Origin: Roridomyces roridus | Taxonomy: Eukaryota > Basidiomycota > Agaricomycetes > Agaricales > Mycenaceae | Assembly (NCBI GenBank): GCA_029378245.1 | Contig: JARKIF010000004.1 | Coordinates: forward strand, 2,542,001-2,606,000 | Direction: 5' to 3' | Length of the DNA stretch: 64,000 bases | In this document: piece by piece, positions 11,076 to 22,334 of the stretch | Layout of the letters: every line of letters starts with the position of its first letter | How positions within the stretch are numbered: the first letter of the stretch is position 1 | Made by a program: the position numbers and the translations under genes | Notes under the pieces: model-generated | Told to the model about the DNA's origin: nothing | What the model saw: the letters and a program-made list of their open reading frames with translations, nothing else | Databases searched by the model: none

Positions 11076-12997
11076 ATGGAACAATTCCAACAGCTCGGTT
11101 CCTTCGTACAAGATGCCCTTCTCAACGCCTTCAGAACACATTACTCCCGCTTCCAGGCTGCAGTCACTGACCTGGTACAAAACCGAGCAGATGCCGTCGT
11201 AATTTCACGGCTTGGGGATGACCTTGACGAATTTGCCAGGATTCTCTCTGAGGTAAGTGGTCGACAATGTGCAGTAGCTTCCTCAGCCTGATACCTGCAC
11301 AGAATGAGACCGTCTTTCATCATGTTCCCGACGAATTTGAAGTTATGCAGACCAGCCTCGTCGCGATGAGGCACGACATTCGCCTCGAGTATCGAGACGC
11401 TGTGGATGCATCTCATCATGGTGTACCCACTCTTGTACAAACCATACCCTCCGACGGGCGTGGCCGGCCCCGAATCCATATCGACCCAGATTTTCTACGA
11501 TGGGCATACGGCCAGCGATCGACCGCCGGTATCAGCAGGTTTCTTGGAGTCAGCAGGACAACTGTCCGGAATGCTCTTCTGGATTTGGGCGTCGTCGAGC
11601 CCCAGCAATCGCCCTTTCCTTTAAATGGCCAGATCACCCCTTCCGAGCCCGAAGCTGCACCAGACGACGACATCCTTGATCCTCAGCTTCCCATCCCCGA
11701 TTCCTTGCCGCCTGATGTCCATGAGCTTTTGGATGATCACACTGGCCCCACCATTTCCTCCTACACCGGGCCTCAGTCCAGCATTTCGGACGACGACCTC
11801 GACACACTGCTTATTCGCTTACGGACCCATTACCGACGTGCAGGTCTCAGCATGCTCAACGGAATGCTCCGTCGGCTGGGGCATCGTGTTTCCACCGAGC
11901 GCGTCCGCCAATCTTTGCTACGCATCGACCCAGTGCGGCGGATTTTCGAGCGCATAAGAATTCGCCGCCGTGAGTACCACGTTCTCGGTCCGAATTCGCT
12001 CTGGCACCATGATGGGCAGCATGGCAAGTGTTCTCATTCCCAATTGAGTTGAGTGCGCGACTGATTGGTTGTAGGCTTGATTCGATGGGGAATTGTTATT
12101 CACGGTTTTATCGACGGCTATTCACGACTGATTGTTGGTCTCCGCGCGAGTGACAATAACAGAGCCGACACTGTTTTGGAGTTGTTTCTCGACGCTGCCC
12201 GGGTGTACGGCGTACCGTCACGCCTGCGTGGTGATCATGGGACCGAAAATATCTATGTCGCTGCCTGGATGGAGTCCCATCGCGGGCTCCGCCGGGGCTC
12301 GTACATTTGGGGCAGGTGCTTACATGCTTTATTCATCAATTTTATTTCCCTTGTCTCATCGTTTACTTGCAGGAGTGTGCATAATGTTCGTATAGAACGT
12401 CTATGGGTCGACGTCACGGCACAGGTTGGGGCAACTTGGGCTGACCATTTCACCCTTCTCGAGTTGCGATACGGGCTTGACATAAATAATGTCACCCATA
12501 TCTGGCTGCTACACTTCCTTTTCCTCGGCACCATCAACACCCAGCTCGCTTTTTTTGCAGAGTCTTGGAACCAGCATCGTATTCAGATGCGTCATTCGAC
12601 CAACCGATCCCCGACTGACATGTTCGTCTTCGACATGTACGCCAACGGTGTCCGTGGAGACCGCCTTCCCCCTGAGGAAGAGGACCTCGCTATCGAGGAG
12701 CTGGAGGTCTATGGGATCGACTGGCAGGGGCTTCGGGAGGATGGTGTGCTCCATTCGCAAGCACAAAACAACTCGGTATCTGAAGGCTCGAGCTCTTGGG
12801 TTGGTAATATCGGGCCTCCTCCTGATCTCAGCCAGGTTGTAGTGCAGCCTCCACCCGGTTTTCTCACTGGCGACGAGGCGGCTCATTTGTATTCTTCATT
12901 TGCCCCTCTTTTTGGTAGTGCTGACACAAACGAGATCATCTCCCTTTGGACCCACGCACTTACATATGTCCGTGTACTATACCCTAATGAATTTTGA
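11076..12997 (+). CDS. Integrase-core (DDE) transposase-like protein
   Basis: Start ATG at 11076 ([10 protein letters not shown]), stop after VLYPNEF at 12997. Three introns are visible: 11252-11303; a GC-AG intron with the consensus donor GCAAGT near 12023; and one near 12315-12370. Domains in order: a helical N-terminus; a helix-turn-helix region ([20 protein letters not shown], then [17 protein letters not shown]); an acidic linker; [20 protein letters not shown]; and the integrase core. Core residues: Asp in [15 protein letters not shown], Asp in [13 protein letters not shown], and Glu in [14 protein letters not shown]. This is the integrase-core family found in scattered animal and fungal genomes, related to retroviral-type integrases and Ginger-like transposases. 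The frame is open throughout with all three acidic residues, so it could be active or domesticated. I found no terminal inverted repeats. Confidence 0.85.
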
Positions 12998-12999
12998 AT

Positions 13000-15900
13000 C
13001 CTCTCGGTCGCTTTTTTCTGAATCCCCGGATGACTGAAGTAGTTCTGATGAGAAACCGATGAGAAACCGACCGTGGTTGATCACGGTGTACCGTGGTTGA
13101 CCGTGGTCAACCGTGGTCCAGATGTCCCCTCCGACCTCAAACATCAACCCTCGGAGTGAAACTGATCAAATTACCGACCATTGTTCTGAAAGCTGGACCA
13201 AAAACCTCGTTAACTATGTGTAATGACCTCGGAGTACATGAACTTGATACTCGACCTGCGACCTCGGTGTTCAACCTGTCACAGACTCTCCGACCTCGGT
13301 GCTCCGATCCTCAGAATTCTGCAACCACAATGCTCAAACTCGCAAAATCTTGCGACCTCGGTGCTGAAACTGTACTTTGCACACCGCGCTCATAATATTC
13401 AACGAAAACAACTGTTATAAACATCTTATGGTTACTCCCTCTACTCATATATGTGAAGGTTCTTGCAATATTCCTCTGGTTGAGTTGAGGTCTGTCCGCA
13501 TTGAAGGGCAAGAATTTGTTCAAATGGCCAGTAGAGGTCTTGAACAGAACTCCATGGATTCTGCACCAATCCTCAACATCAATGACATTTTCTGGACCCC
13601 TTGAGTTCTCTCTCCATACTGGTCACTTCCAATGGGCCAGATTCAACTCCATTGGTTCCCTATTAGCAGAATGATTTGAAAATCTCTGTGCATATAACTT
13701 GCCCTTCTGAGAAGATATTCAACTAGTCTTTGCTTCTACAGGCTTCATGAAGGTAATAGAATCTGTATTTTATAGTTTGCCCAAGGAAGAAAATTGAAGA
13801 GCCTGAGCATTACAAGGAACACCTTCTCTACTGGTATATGTCCCTTTCCCCTAGCCCATTGAGCAGCTTTATACAATGGGACTTCAGAATCCATTCAGAA
13901 TGTATACTCATTCCTTGGGGCACCAAAGATCGGGTTATCCAGTGCCACCATCAATACCTACACCTAGATCTACCTTTTATCTCATTCACTTATATTACTC
14001 TCCCAAGGGTCACATCCAGGCCGATATCTCAGATCTAGTATCCTATGTGGTACCAGAGCATGTTCCGACCACAGATCGCACAATTGCAAGACAGAATGGA
14101 AATGATATCAAGGATGCAAAAATAAACACACCATTTGCACTTTTACAGCAGGTTCCTACACCAGATGTGAGGATAGGTATTGTCAGACCATGTGAAAGGC
14201 TTATAGCAACAATAGTTGTCTGCAAGACCAGGCAAGGTTTCAAGAGGCAAGCACAATGGGAGTGCAAAAGCAGAAAATTGCCTATCTGGGCCAAAGGCGT
14301 AGTGGCCCAATTAGGAAGACCATCAGAAATGCCAAAGATTCTGAGATCCTGAGCTGATGGCGGCACCCCAAGGTCAGAAAGGACCACAATTGAGTGTGTA
14401 GGGAGTTGTGAGACTCAGTGGGCATCACAAGTATACCACTTAGATATAAAAGACTTGTGTTTGAAAAAGTATTTTGCATTTTGCGGGCCAACCAGTCAGT
14501 TTGATATCAAACACTATTGACAACTCCTGTAGCCCTTGACCGGCTCTACAACTTTGATTTTTCTGATGGCCGGATCATTCTAGATGCATGCCGCCGTTCT
14601 AAATCACTCAGGGATTAATATCACATTTTGGCATGGCCATCAATCATTTCTACCAATCCCGAGAAGGCCAAAGTCTGCCAAACAGTAATTATTCAGTTTC
14701 AACAGTATATAGGTTTACCATCGAATTCTGATGTGCTGCCGCGGTGTGCCGATCAAACTGAAGGGCTGCCGGAGAGCTGCCCCTACCAAATTTTAGTGGT
14801 CCCACAAGTCTCGACGAACTTTGCATTGGCACGCTGGAGTGTTCACGGCTTGTTTTGCATTAACACTACAGCATGGGCTGCCATCATAAGGATGTAGGGC
14901 CGACAAGCGGCAAGGCCCGCTACCGGGGTTTCTTTGGCTGATTATGCCCATTCAGTTCTATTCTGCAGCTGGTGGTTCACATTACAATGTTTCTAGTCAC
15001 CACGCAAACGAGGAGAGTTGAACCATGTTACTACAATTAGTACATGGACAGCAGTGGCGGGGTACCAGTAGTAAGAAATAAATATCATTGGTCGCTCGCC
15101 CGTGCGCCGCTGCACACTTCACTCTCTCGCTCCTCTTGCAAGAAATCACTCCGAAAACCCGGTTACAAAGAGTTAGATGTGGGCATTAAAGCTTCAAGTA
15201 GTCGGCGCTCGTCCGTGCGGCGCTTCGCGACGCACTCCTTCGCGCCTCCCATGATTCCCTTCGAAGGAATTCGAATGCCCAGAACATTGGCTAAGCTAAT
15301 GGTACTGTGAGTAGTGGTGAGCTCTGGACACTGGGGGTCTTTGGTCCCTTAACCGGGTTTCCGCCTTCATCTCCTTGCCGCACGGACCGCCCTCTCCGCA
15401 GCCCGCTCCTTCAAGCACTTGGAGCTTCCTGTTTGTGGAATCGTGGGCACTCTTTGTCTTCGGGTTTGATTGTCTTCGTAAACGGCGTCAGATTCCCATC
15501 GGGGCGTCAGATTCTTGCTCATCGTGGCTGGCCGAAAGATTCCTGAGGATGGAATCTCAGCTTGTTGACACGAATCAGTAAGATAAATGTGGGCATTCAC
15601 ATCCAGGAAGTAGAGCCACGCGGAGTTCTTGACAAAGCGCGACGTGAGACAGCGTGAGGGGTGGACGAAAGGCTCCAAAACAATCCATTCCCGAGTCTAC
15701 TCGACATACACGGGCTAAGAGATGGAAACTTGAAGGGTTGGGGGAATTTTTGTCACTGAAGAATGGAGTTTGGATGGGGGTTCACCGACCCGAAAGATTG
15801 CAGGCGTCAATACTTTGTTGGTCCTGGGAGCTCGGCAACCTCGCAAAGACCTCGCTGTTGGGCAGTCTGTGAGAGTGTCAGCGGTTAGACCATCGTCAAA

Positions 15901-16950
15901 GGAAATAAGTAGCCATACCACAGATCTAAGTCCCGACCTCTTGAGGCTGAGACTCCAACGAAAAGGTCGCAAAAGGTAGGGATGGGAGTACGAACAGATC
16001 ATATGTGCACCGCAGGCCTGTTCTTGGACCATTGCATTAGACAGCCTAGCATGAGAGTCAAGGAGCAATCGAGGACAAAATATGCAGCACGCACTTGCAC
16101 CGGCGGAGAACCTGAACCCTGCCCCCAGCTGCCGCCTGCCGCCTGCGGCATCCGGAGTTGTCGTCGTCTTCAGGCTGGATAGCCTGAGCCGTATGCTGCC
16201 GTAGTTGCTGAAAGATGAGACCACTCTACAGCGGCTGGTGTAGTGGTGCCGATATGATCCTGTCCCGGGTGGCGACAAGACTCCGTTGGGCAGGTGGCAG
16301 ACTGAGCTTCCATCGTCGAACTCGTCACATCAAGAAGTCGGGCTGTATTCATTGCAGTTCTTCAAGTTGATGAAGTCCACTGGACAACGAGGGAGGGCGA
16401 CCGAGTCACGAGTGCATTCAAACTGCAAAATGATACTTGGTTGGATGAGCAGGCAGAAAGGCCACGGCGGCGGACAAAAGTCGATCCATTCCAAAGCACT
16501 GTTTAGTCCGGATTGCACATCAGGCGGCCAGGAACCGAAGGCGTGAAGGGCAGGATGGTGGTGGTCTGGGTCAAGAGAAAATGGCGATCTCGTTTACGTG
16601 GATCATTGCTCGTCAGCAAGTCACAAGACACAAGCCGACCCGTGCCGAGAAACCGGCACCCCTGCGGCTCCAGCCAAAATTGTGCTACTGACTAAACCTG
16701 CTGAGAAAAAGTGTGATTTACCGACTGTGCTGTCAAAAGGTACTCCCTATAAGAAACCCTTACCTAACGGTAGCGGGAATTTTGATATCTGTGATTTGTT
16801 GAACTCATTACTCTCGAACTACAACATTTGGAGCAACTCTGGAGAGACAGTCCTTTGCAGAATGAGGTGAGGTATATTCTGAAATAGCAAATGAGTTCTA
16901 AGACTGAGTTTTGCCCCTGTGGGGAACAAAAAACTGGTCACTTCTGAATT
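13000..16950. other. Repeat-rich interval without a supported gene
   Basis: AT-richer sequence with only short frames. Near 13066-13120 a run of CCGTGGTTGA/CCGTGGTCAA words forms a small palindromic cluster. Between 13135 and 13370 the word GACCTCGG recurs. At 14047 TGGTACCAGAGC is one base from a typical Copia-type initiator-tRNA primer site, but no LTR or reverse transcriptase was seen. 15000-16950 shows no recognisable coding domain. Confidence 0.5.
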
Positions 16951-16977
16951 GGTCCCCTGCACAAGGTTCCATGGTTC

Positions 16978-17056
16978 AAAAATGCATAAATATTGAGACC
17001 CGTAGGTCTACCACTCCGGAAAAGCGTGTCATCCTTGTGCAGGGGCCATGCTAATC
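16978..17056 (-). ncRNA. U6 snRNA core and 3' half, copy A
   Basis: The minus strand reads GATTAGCATGGCCCC, TGCACAAGGATGACACGC and then a short 3' stem ending in a T5 run at 16978-16982, a Pol III-type stop. The first ~33 nt match the universally conserved U6 region, including the AGC triad, except one base (GCGCAAGG to GCACAAGG). The 5' stem-loop and ACAGAGA box are not adjacent; they occur 484 nt upstream in transcription direction. It is either the 3' exon of a split U6 gene or a detached fragment. Confidence 0.75.
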
Positions 17057-17474
17057 ATATCATTGGGCGGTTACTTGTCTCTGAGTGAGCGAGGAGAGAG
17101 TCGGAAAGTGCCATCATTGAGAAGCGAGCGTACGAATGATTGGAATGCATGTCAGTGACTGTCCTCGAATGTTGTTGGGTAATGCGTGTCATTGGGAACC
17201 GCCTAGCCGTGTCCGGGAGGTTGGTGGAATGCGTGTCATTGAGGTTGCATGTCATTGCATACACGGAATGATGGCCGAGAAAATTGACGCATGAACGCTG
17301 ACAATATTGGTGCCAATGACATGCACCCCAAATATTGTTCCCAATGACCGTGACCGCGTTTGCAGGATGGACGAGAAAATACACCCTCCGATGACACGAA
17401 TTACATTGTCCAACGGGCTGAAAAGGCAACTGGCAAGCGAAAAATCACAATTGAAAAAAGAAAACCTTGATCAA

Positions 17475-17484
17475 GGCTTGAACC
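17475..17484 (-). promoter_or_regulatory. B-box-like Pol III element, copy A
   Basis: GGTTCAAGCC on the minus strand, just after the TTTT that ends the U6-like variant. Yeast U6 genes use a B box downstream of the terminator, and fission yeast has one in the U6 intron, so the position is suggestive. The T4/T6 runs follow at about 17454-17465. Confidence 0.5.
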
Positions 17485-17490
17485 CGCGCC

Positions 17491-17586
17491 AAAACACGCT
17501 TGCGGCCAGCGTGTCATTCCCTTGACAGAGACCACCAAGCCTTCTCTGTATCGTTCCAATTTTTCGTATGACACCCCGAAGGGGTC
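17491..17586 (-). ncRNA. U6 snRNA-like variant, copy A
   Basis: Ninety-six nt. The 5' end is canonical U6: a GACCCC-UUCG-GGGU stem-loop, then AAATTGGAACGATACAGAGA, which includes the ACAGAGA box. After AGAAG the sequence departs from U6 (GCTTGGTGGTCTCTGTCAAG instead of ATTAGCATGGCCCCTGCGCA), losing the AGC triad needed for catalysis. It regains ATGACACGC and can fold an intramolecular stem-loop, ACACGC paired with GCGTGT, ending at TTTT. A GATATC word sits about 25-30 nt upstream where a TATA element would be. It is either a non-catalytic U6 variant or the 5' exon of a split U6. Confidence 0.7.
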
Positions 17587-17650
17587 AAAGAAGGGGCCAA
17601 AAGTTGGGTAGATATCAATTGAATGATGCACCTTGTTCGGGTTACCAACT

Positions 17651-19447
17651 TGATTTGAACTTGATGTACTGTACTGACCTACAAACTCAACACTGTCCTT
17701 TTCTCCCCACCCTAATATACACAACAAGCAAGGGGTTTTGCTGGCAAAGCCAGCATTTCCGAGTCAAAGAAGGCAAAAAGAAGGTTAAAGACAACAACAC
17801 CGACACAGCCGATTGGAGTCAGAGATCCGGAAGACGAATATCAACCTTCTCCCACGTCAAATGTCATAGGCCTGGTGCCCAACTGTGCCGTTGCTTGCCC
17901 TGAACTGTAAAAATGTGGGATGGTTTTTGGCAAGCAGAACATCGAGCTTTAGCCTTGTATCCGGACATTGCATATGGAGGTTGAATTATTCAACGAGATC
18001 ATCTGCTGGCTTTGTTACTCAGGGATCACGGTGATTCATGTGGACAGATGAATCAAATCATGATTCGCAAAGTCAATATTCCCCAGAGTAGCTAAACCTA
18101 AAGGTTCAGCCAATAAATAATTGCTCAACCATTTGAATTGAGCACAAAATCCTGCAACTTGTGGTTGAGAGACTGCAAGTCATTGATCAGTGATCATGAT
18201 GTGGCCAAGTGGCTGTGTAGAGAACCCGGCTCCCTGTGACGTGACTATTGTGATGCCTTTCTGGGCTACCTCACTCTGTCTGCAAGCCAAAACCTTGAAG
18301 AAAAAATGGCTTTTGACTACATGGGAGTACTCACCATAATATGTAGAACCCTTCTATCCCTTGACTTTACCTTACACTGCCAAGCCTAATGAGATCTGTT
18401 CAAATCTCTGTGGCCTGCAATTCAGCTGCCATTTGGCCCACTGAGACACTCCAACTGCAACAGAAAGTGTTAGTGATGGATGTACAATAGGACTGTTGTG
18501 AAATAGCCAAGCACTCAACAGACCAGGGTCCAAAATCCTGTGGATGGGATGTTACCCACTGGGTGCTCCAGTATCCAGGGTTTCAAGGAAAATGTGGGGT
18601 CTTCGCACACATCCAGGCCGATATTTGTCTTCAAGCTGCTCCAGGACTGCACAGTTGGGGGTGAAATCTCAGTGAGGACACTAGAAATCAGTGTTAATGA
18701 ATATGAACATCCATAAAAGAATTTCCTCATTCTGACTGCATTTTTTTTTGTAATTTTTCTTGAAGGTGTGTTTAGCAGAAGTGCATGTCCTTCTTCAAGC
18801 ATACCGACATGTCAGAGGCCCAGGGTCTCCAGTGAATCTAGAATGAGCTGATCACAAACCACAAGTAAATCACCAATATCATATTCAATATTTGAAATGA
18901 GACCTCAGTCTCAGGGAACAAAACTCAAGTCCAGGTACTGAAGGTTTACTTGCGAAATCTCAAGTCATTTGGCGGGAAATTGGATGCTCTGGAGAGAAAA
19001 GAAAAATCTGCTGATGGCAGCTGTCCAAATCAGTGATTGTAGCCGCAAAAAGGAAATGCACAGCCACCACAATCAAAAGTTGTAATGATGTTAAAAAGTT
19101 GCCCAACTTCTGGCCTGACCAAATTTTAAAAGAACGAGAACTTAGCAAGTAAGTTCTCGTAATTGTCGTTTTTGTCATGTGACGGGTGGCCGTTGATGCC
19201 TCGTTGCTGAGGTTGAGTCAGGCGTTCGTTCCTCAAGTTCGGATCTTCTCGCTCAAGACTCGTTGGTTCTTTTCGTCTTGGTTGAATGATGATATATGAT
19301 ATTTCGAAACTATGTTACATGGTTCAAATGGATCCGTACGACCGTTGGAAGATCTCTCTTCGCACTTTTGGATTTTCTGCGGAATAAAATATTCTGCTGG
19401 TTGTCGGATGCGTCGCGCTGAAGAGCAGATTCTACATACCTGGAAAA
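17651..19447. other. Interval without a supported gene
   Basis: AT-rich sequence with short, non-conserved frames and no recognised domain. At 18099-18112 the word AAGGTTCAGCC reappears inverted near 21506 (GGCTGAACCTT), suggesting fragments of the same dispersed repeat. Confidence 0.5.
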
Positions 19448-21131
19448 TCAGGCATTCGGCGGTGTACTCTCTGGTCTGTGTTTGGCGAGATTTTGAAGCA
19501 ACTCGTCCCGCTCCCTGTTCCAGTCTTCGTTTTGGAAGTGTAGTTTCGAGATGGTGGCGACGGCGCCTTCTGTTTCAAGGATGGCTTCTGCACCCACTTT
19601 CCAACAGGAGATTTGGCCCAATGCAGCCACGACTTTATCGGCCCCCCAGACTGGCGGATTTCTACTCCGAAAGGCCAGTGTTAGTGTTACTGGCTGAACA
19701 ACAAGAGAATACAACTCTTACGTGACAAGGAGTTGCACCATCTTTGGAAGTGTATCTAGCTCCAAGAGCTTTGGTATAACGCTCTCGTGGCTGGCTAACT
19801 TTCCAATCAACCTACAAGACACCTCCTGGTGTGCATGTAAAGAGAAGTGTGGCTTTGTCCCAAGGAATTGAACCACAACAGGCGCCAGTATTGCCGTGTT
19901 CATGATGAGGTGGGCTCCGTCGGCCGAGTGTGCCATTCTTTGCAAGCCTTGGAGTCCATAGGTAGTGGTCCGACCAATTCCATGGTATTGTCCCCTGCTC
20001 TGACTTGAGCCACCAGCCAGGAGAAAGACCAGAAACTCACTGTACTAGTAGTGACACAATCTTTCTCAAAGGATCTGATTTGGCAATCAACGCGACAGTG
20101 GCGGCTGGCAGTCCTGAGTGGCATGATACAGTGCCCAGGAGTACAGCCGCTGCGATACTGATGATGGACTCGTCTGATGCAAGAAGCTCTTCTGTGTATT
20201 CAAGAGCATCAGATACCGCAACAGCCTCTGCGCCGAGCGGCCATACAGCTATCGCGGTAAGTGATTCCAACACTTCTTCGATCAGCCATGTATTGCTGTC
20301 ACTAGTATTAGACAGGATCAGTAGGAACATTGGTCCAGATGTGGTCCATCAAACTCACTGTACATGTAACAGGGATGCCAACTTTTCCACAAGGTTGGAT
20401 GTGACTATTGATGGCGCACAAGACTCGCAGTCTGCTAATGCATTAATCAGGCATGTTGTGGCAATGCGTATCCCCAGGTCTGATGATTCCAGAAGCTGCG
20501 GGATTTCGAAAAATAGGGAAGAATGGACCGTGCTCTTGGCTGCATGCTCATGATTCCTGAGCCGCAGCTGCGTCAAGACTGCAAGCTTGGTCCTAGTAGC
20601 CACATATTTGCATCTGGAGAATTTATTGTATAAATCTTCGTCGCAAGAGAAATGTACGCACCCAAGGTACGAAGAAAGGATGTCCAACATGGCCTCAGTG
20701 AGTGGCATATCTTTATTGACCCGGATATACTCGAGAGCTTGACGATGGTACATGAGCCGCAGAAGTGGTTTTGCCAACGTATGGAGGTTGATTGTGGGCC
20801 CATACTTGAGTGCGGGATTGCTGTCTGACCACCAACTGACGAGGCTGGCGCGCGACTGGTTTGCCAGGTCCAAGGACTGCATGAAGATAGAGCCTGGGGA
20901 GAGCGAGGTGGGGAGGGGAAGGAAGATGGAAGCTGTCAAATCCAAGCACGATGAAAACACGCAGTGAATAGCAAGCTGCAATGCTGCTATTGAAGACACA
21001 GCCCACACGGCGCTCAAACGGCGATCAAATTCTCGGATGTCAGCGGGCGGCGTTGCCAGAGACCCGCGCACGCTAAGTTCAAGATAGCGAGCCAAGAAGA
21101 TTGAGCTTCTCCAATATTTCTTTGGGTGCAA
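19448..21131 (-). CDS. ARM-repeat protein of agaric type
   Basis: Four exons join cleanly on the minus strand: exon 1 to about 20365 (ending LLHVH), then NTWLIEEVLESLTAIAVWPL, then GQYHGIGRTTTYGLQGLQRM, then NPPVWGADKVVAALGQISCW, ending RPESTPPNA and a stop at 19448. The N-terminal block contains LVSWWSDSNPALKYGPTINL followed by LAKPLLRLMYHRQALEYIR, a signature I know from expanded ARM-repeat families in Mycena-type agarics. The rest is alpha-helical repeats of about 40 residues with Leu/Ala/Val spacing. The role is unknown; such solenoids bind proteins. The first codon is uncertain: 21131 is a TTG, while a MFEEEAWTRIEDRHSVHNDK frame begins near 21230 one frame away, so either a frameshift or an unseen exon lies near 21090. 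Confidence 0.75.
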
Positions 21132-21239
21132 AACTGGTGCTTGGCTTGGCTACAATCTCAAGTTTGTCGTTGTGCACGGAATGTCTGTCTTCGATGCGGG
21201 TCCACGCTTCCTCCTCGAACATGCCGATACTTCCCCGCT

Positions 21240-22228
21240 TATGCTCTGGATATAATTATCCCCTCCGCAATTATATTACATGATCTATTGGACGATGGGC
21301 GCACAGGCGGTCCCGGTTTCCAGGCTGTATCGCGCCGCTCTGATCAACCTATAGCTAGCTAGCTTTCTTTCTTGTCGACATCCCGCTAGTGGCCGGAGAA
21401 TACAACTTGGGGGTCCGGGCCGTTGCAAGCACGGCATATACGAGAACTTGGTTGGGTTAAAAGTATGGAACATGAGATGGATTAGGCCTCTTTGAGGCGG
21501 TTGGCTGAACCTTTAGTTGTGTCAACCGACCAGAATTTAAACTCCATTTGTCTTCTTTGGACTCTATAGCAGAATGCAAGATTGTCGAACCTTGGAATGG
21601 GAGGGCAATGATGTTCATCCGGAAAGCACTGGCAAGTTAGGAGGCAATTTCAGCATGTCTACCAAACAGGTAGATTTACATTGCAGACTTCAGGCTGTGG
21701 TCAGCACTGCCTGCACTACGTGGTTCATTTTTCAGAAAAATCCTTGAGTGCAGGGAAGCCCACTAATCAGGGGAAGTACACTGGAGATCAAGGTTTATTC
21801 AGAAAGTATTCAGACAGAAATACAGTCCGGGGAGGGTGCCGCAAGATCCATGGAGCCAGCACGCAACGAGGATCGAGGGCTGGGGCAACATTTGTCATTG
21901 AGGGATTGTTGAGTTCAACTTCAAGCATTGATGTTCGGAGCTAATACATACCTGCTAATCATCACTCAGAACATGTTATTATCTTGCTTGCCAAGGTCCT
22001 CTCTCAGTCCCTTATCATCCTTTTTGTGATGTCCCTGGTGAACAGATGATTTGCTTGGACCAGGTTATGCAACTTGTTGAACTCATTGCTCTCGAACCAC
22101 AATGTTTGGAGTAATTCTGATACTAGTTCTCTTTGGAATCAATGTGAGTACAATGTGAAATGAAAACTCAAGCGGCAAGAATGATTATTGGAGGCCTCAG
22201 AGGTGAAAATACATGAAAGTGTTTTTCT
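21240..22228. other. Interval without a supported gene
   Basis: No recognised gene. The segment 22065-22115 (TTGTTGAACTCATT, CTCTCGAAC, TTTGGAG) matches 16795-16850 upstream of the other U6 module, so the repeated block is longer than its conserved core but decayed at this side. Confidence 0.5.
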
Positions 22229-22255
22229 TGGCCCCTGCACAAGGTTCTATTGTTC

Positions 22256-22334
22256 AAAAATGCATAAATATTGAGACCCATAGGTCTACCACTCCGGAAA
22301 AGCGTGTCATTCTTGTGCAGGGGCCATGCTAATC
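22256..22334 (-). ncRNA. U6 snRNA core and 3' half, copy B
   Basis: Same layout as 16978-17056. It differs from copy A at a few bases, including AAGAATGACACGC where copy A has the canonical AAGGATGACACGC, which would weaken the intramolecular stem-loop. T5 terminator at 22256-22260. Confidence 0.75.

Larger units (their letters stand above)
16951..17650 (-). repeat. U6-bearing repeat module, copy A
   Basis: About 700 bp nearly identical to 22229-22930, in direct orientation, 5278 bp apart. The inner ~480 bp are essentially unchanged between copies while both flanks diverge. The left end carries an inverted copy of a U6 piece (plus-strand CCCCTGCACAAGG at about 16955 against CCTTGTGCAGGGG at 17033-17045), giving a fold-back of about 100 bp. 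The middle repeats GYGTGTCATT-like words many times, matching the U6 segment ATGACACGC. Confidence 0.85.

Noticed and set aside
11076..12997. KDZ-type transposase as companion of the TET/JBP-like genes
   Set aside because: The sequence has an integrase-type D-D-E core and lacks the features of KDZ proteins.
14040..14060. Copia-type LTR retrotransposon primer site
   Set aside because: One near-match to an initiator-tRNA site, with no LTR pair, gag or reverse transcriptase nearby.
17055..17429. A 124-residue minus-strand frame identical at 22333-22707
   Set aside because: Perfect conservation is explained by the duplicated U6-bearing module; the frame begins and ends inside U6-derived sequence and repeats.
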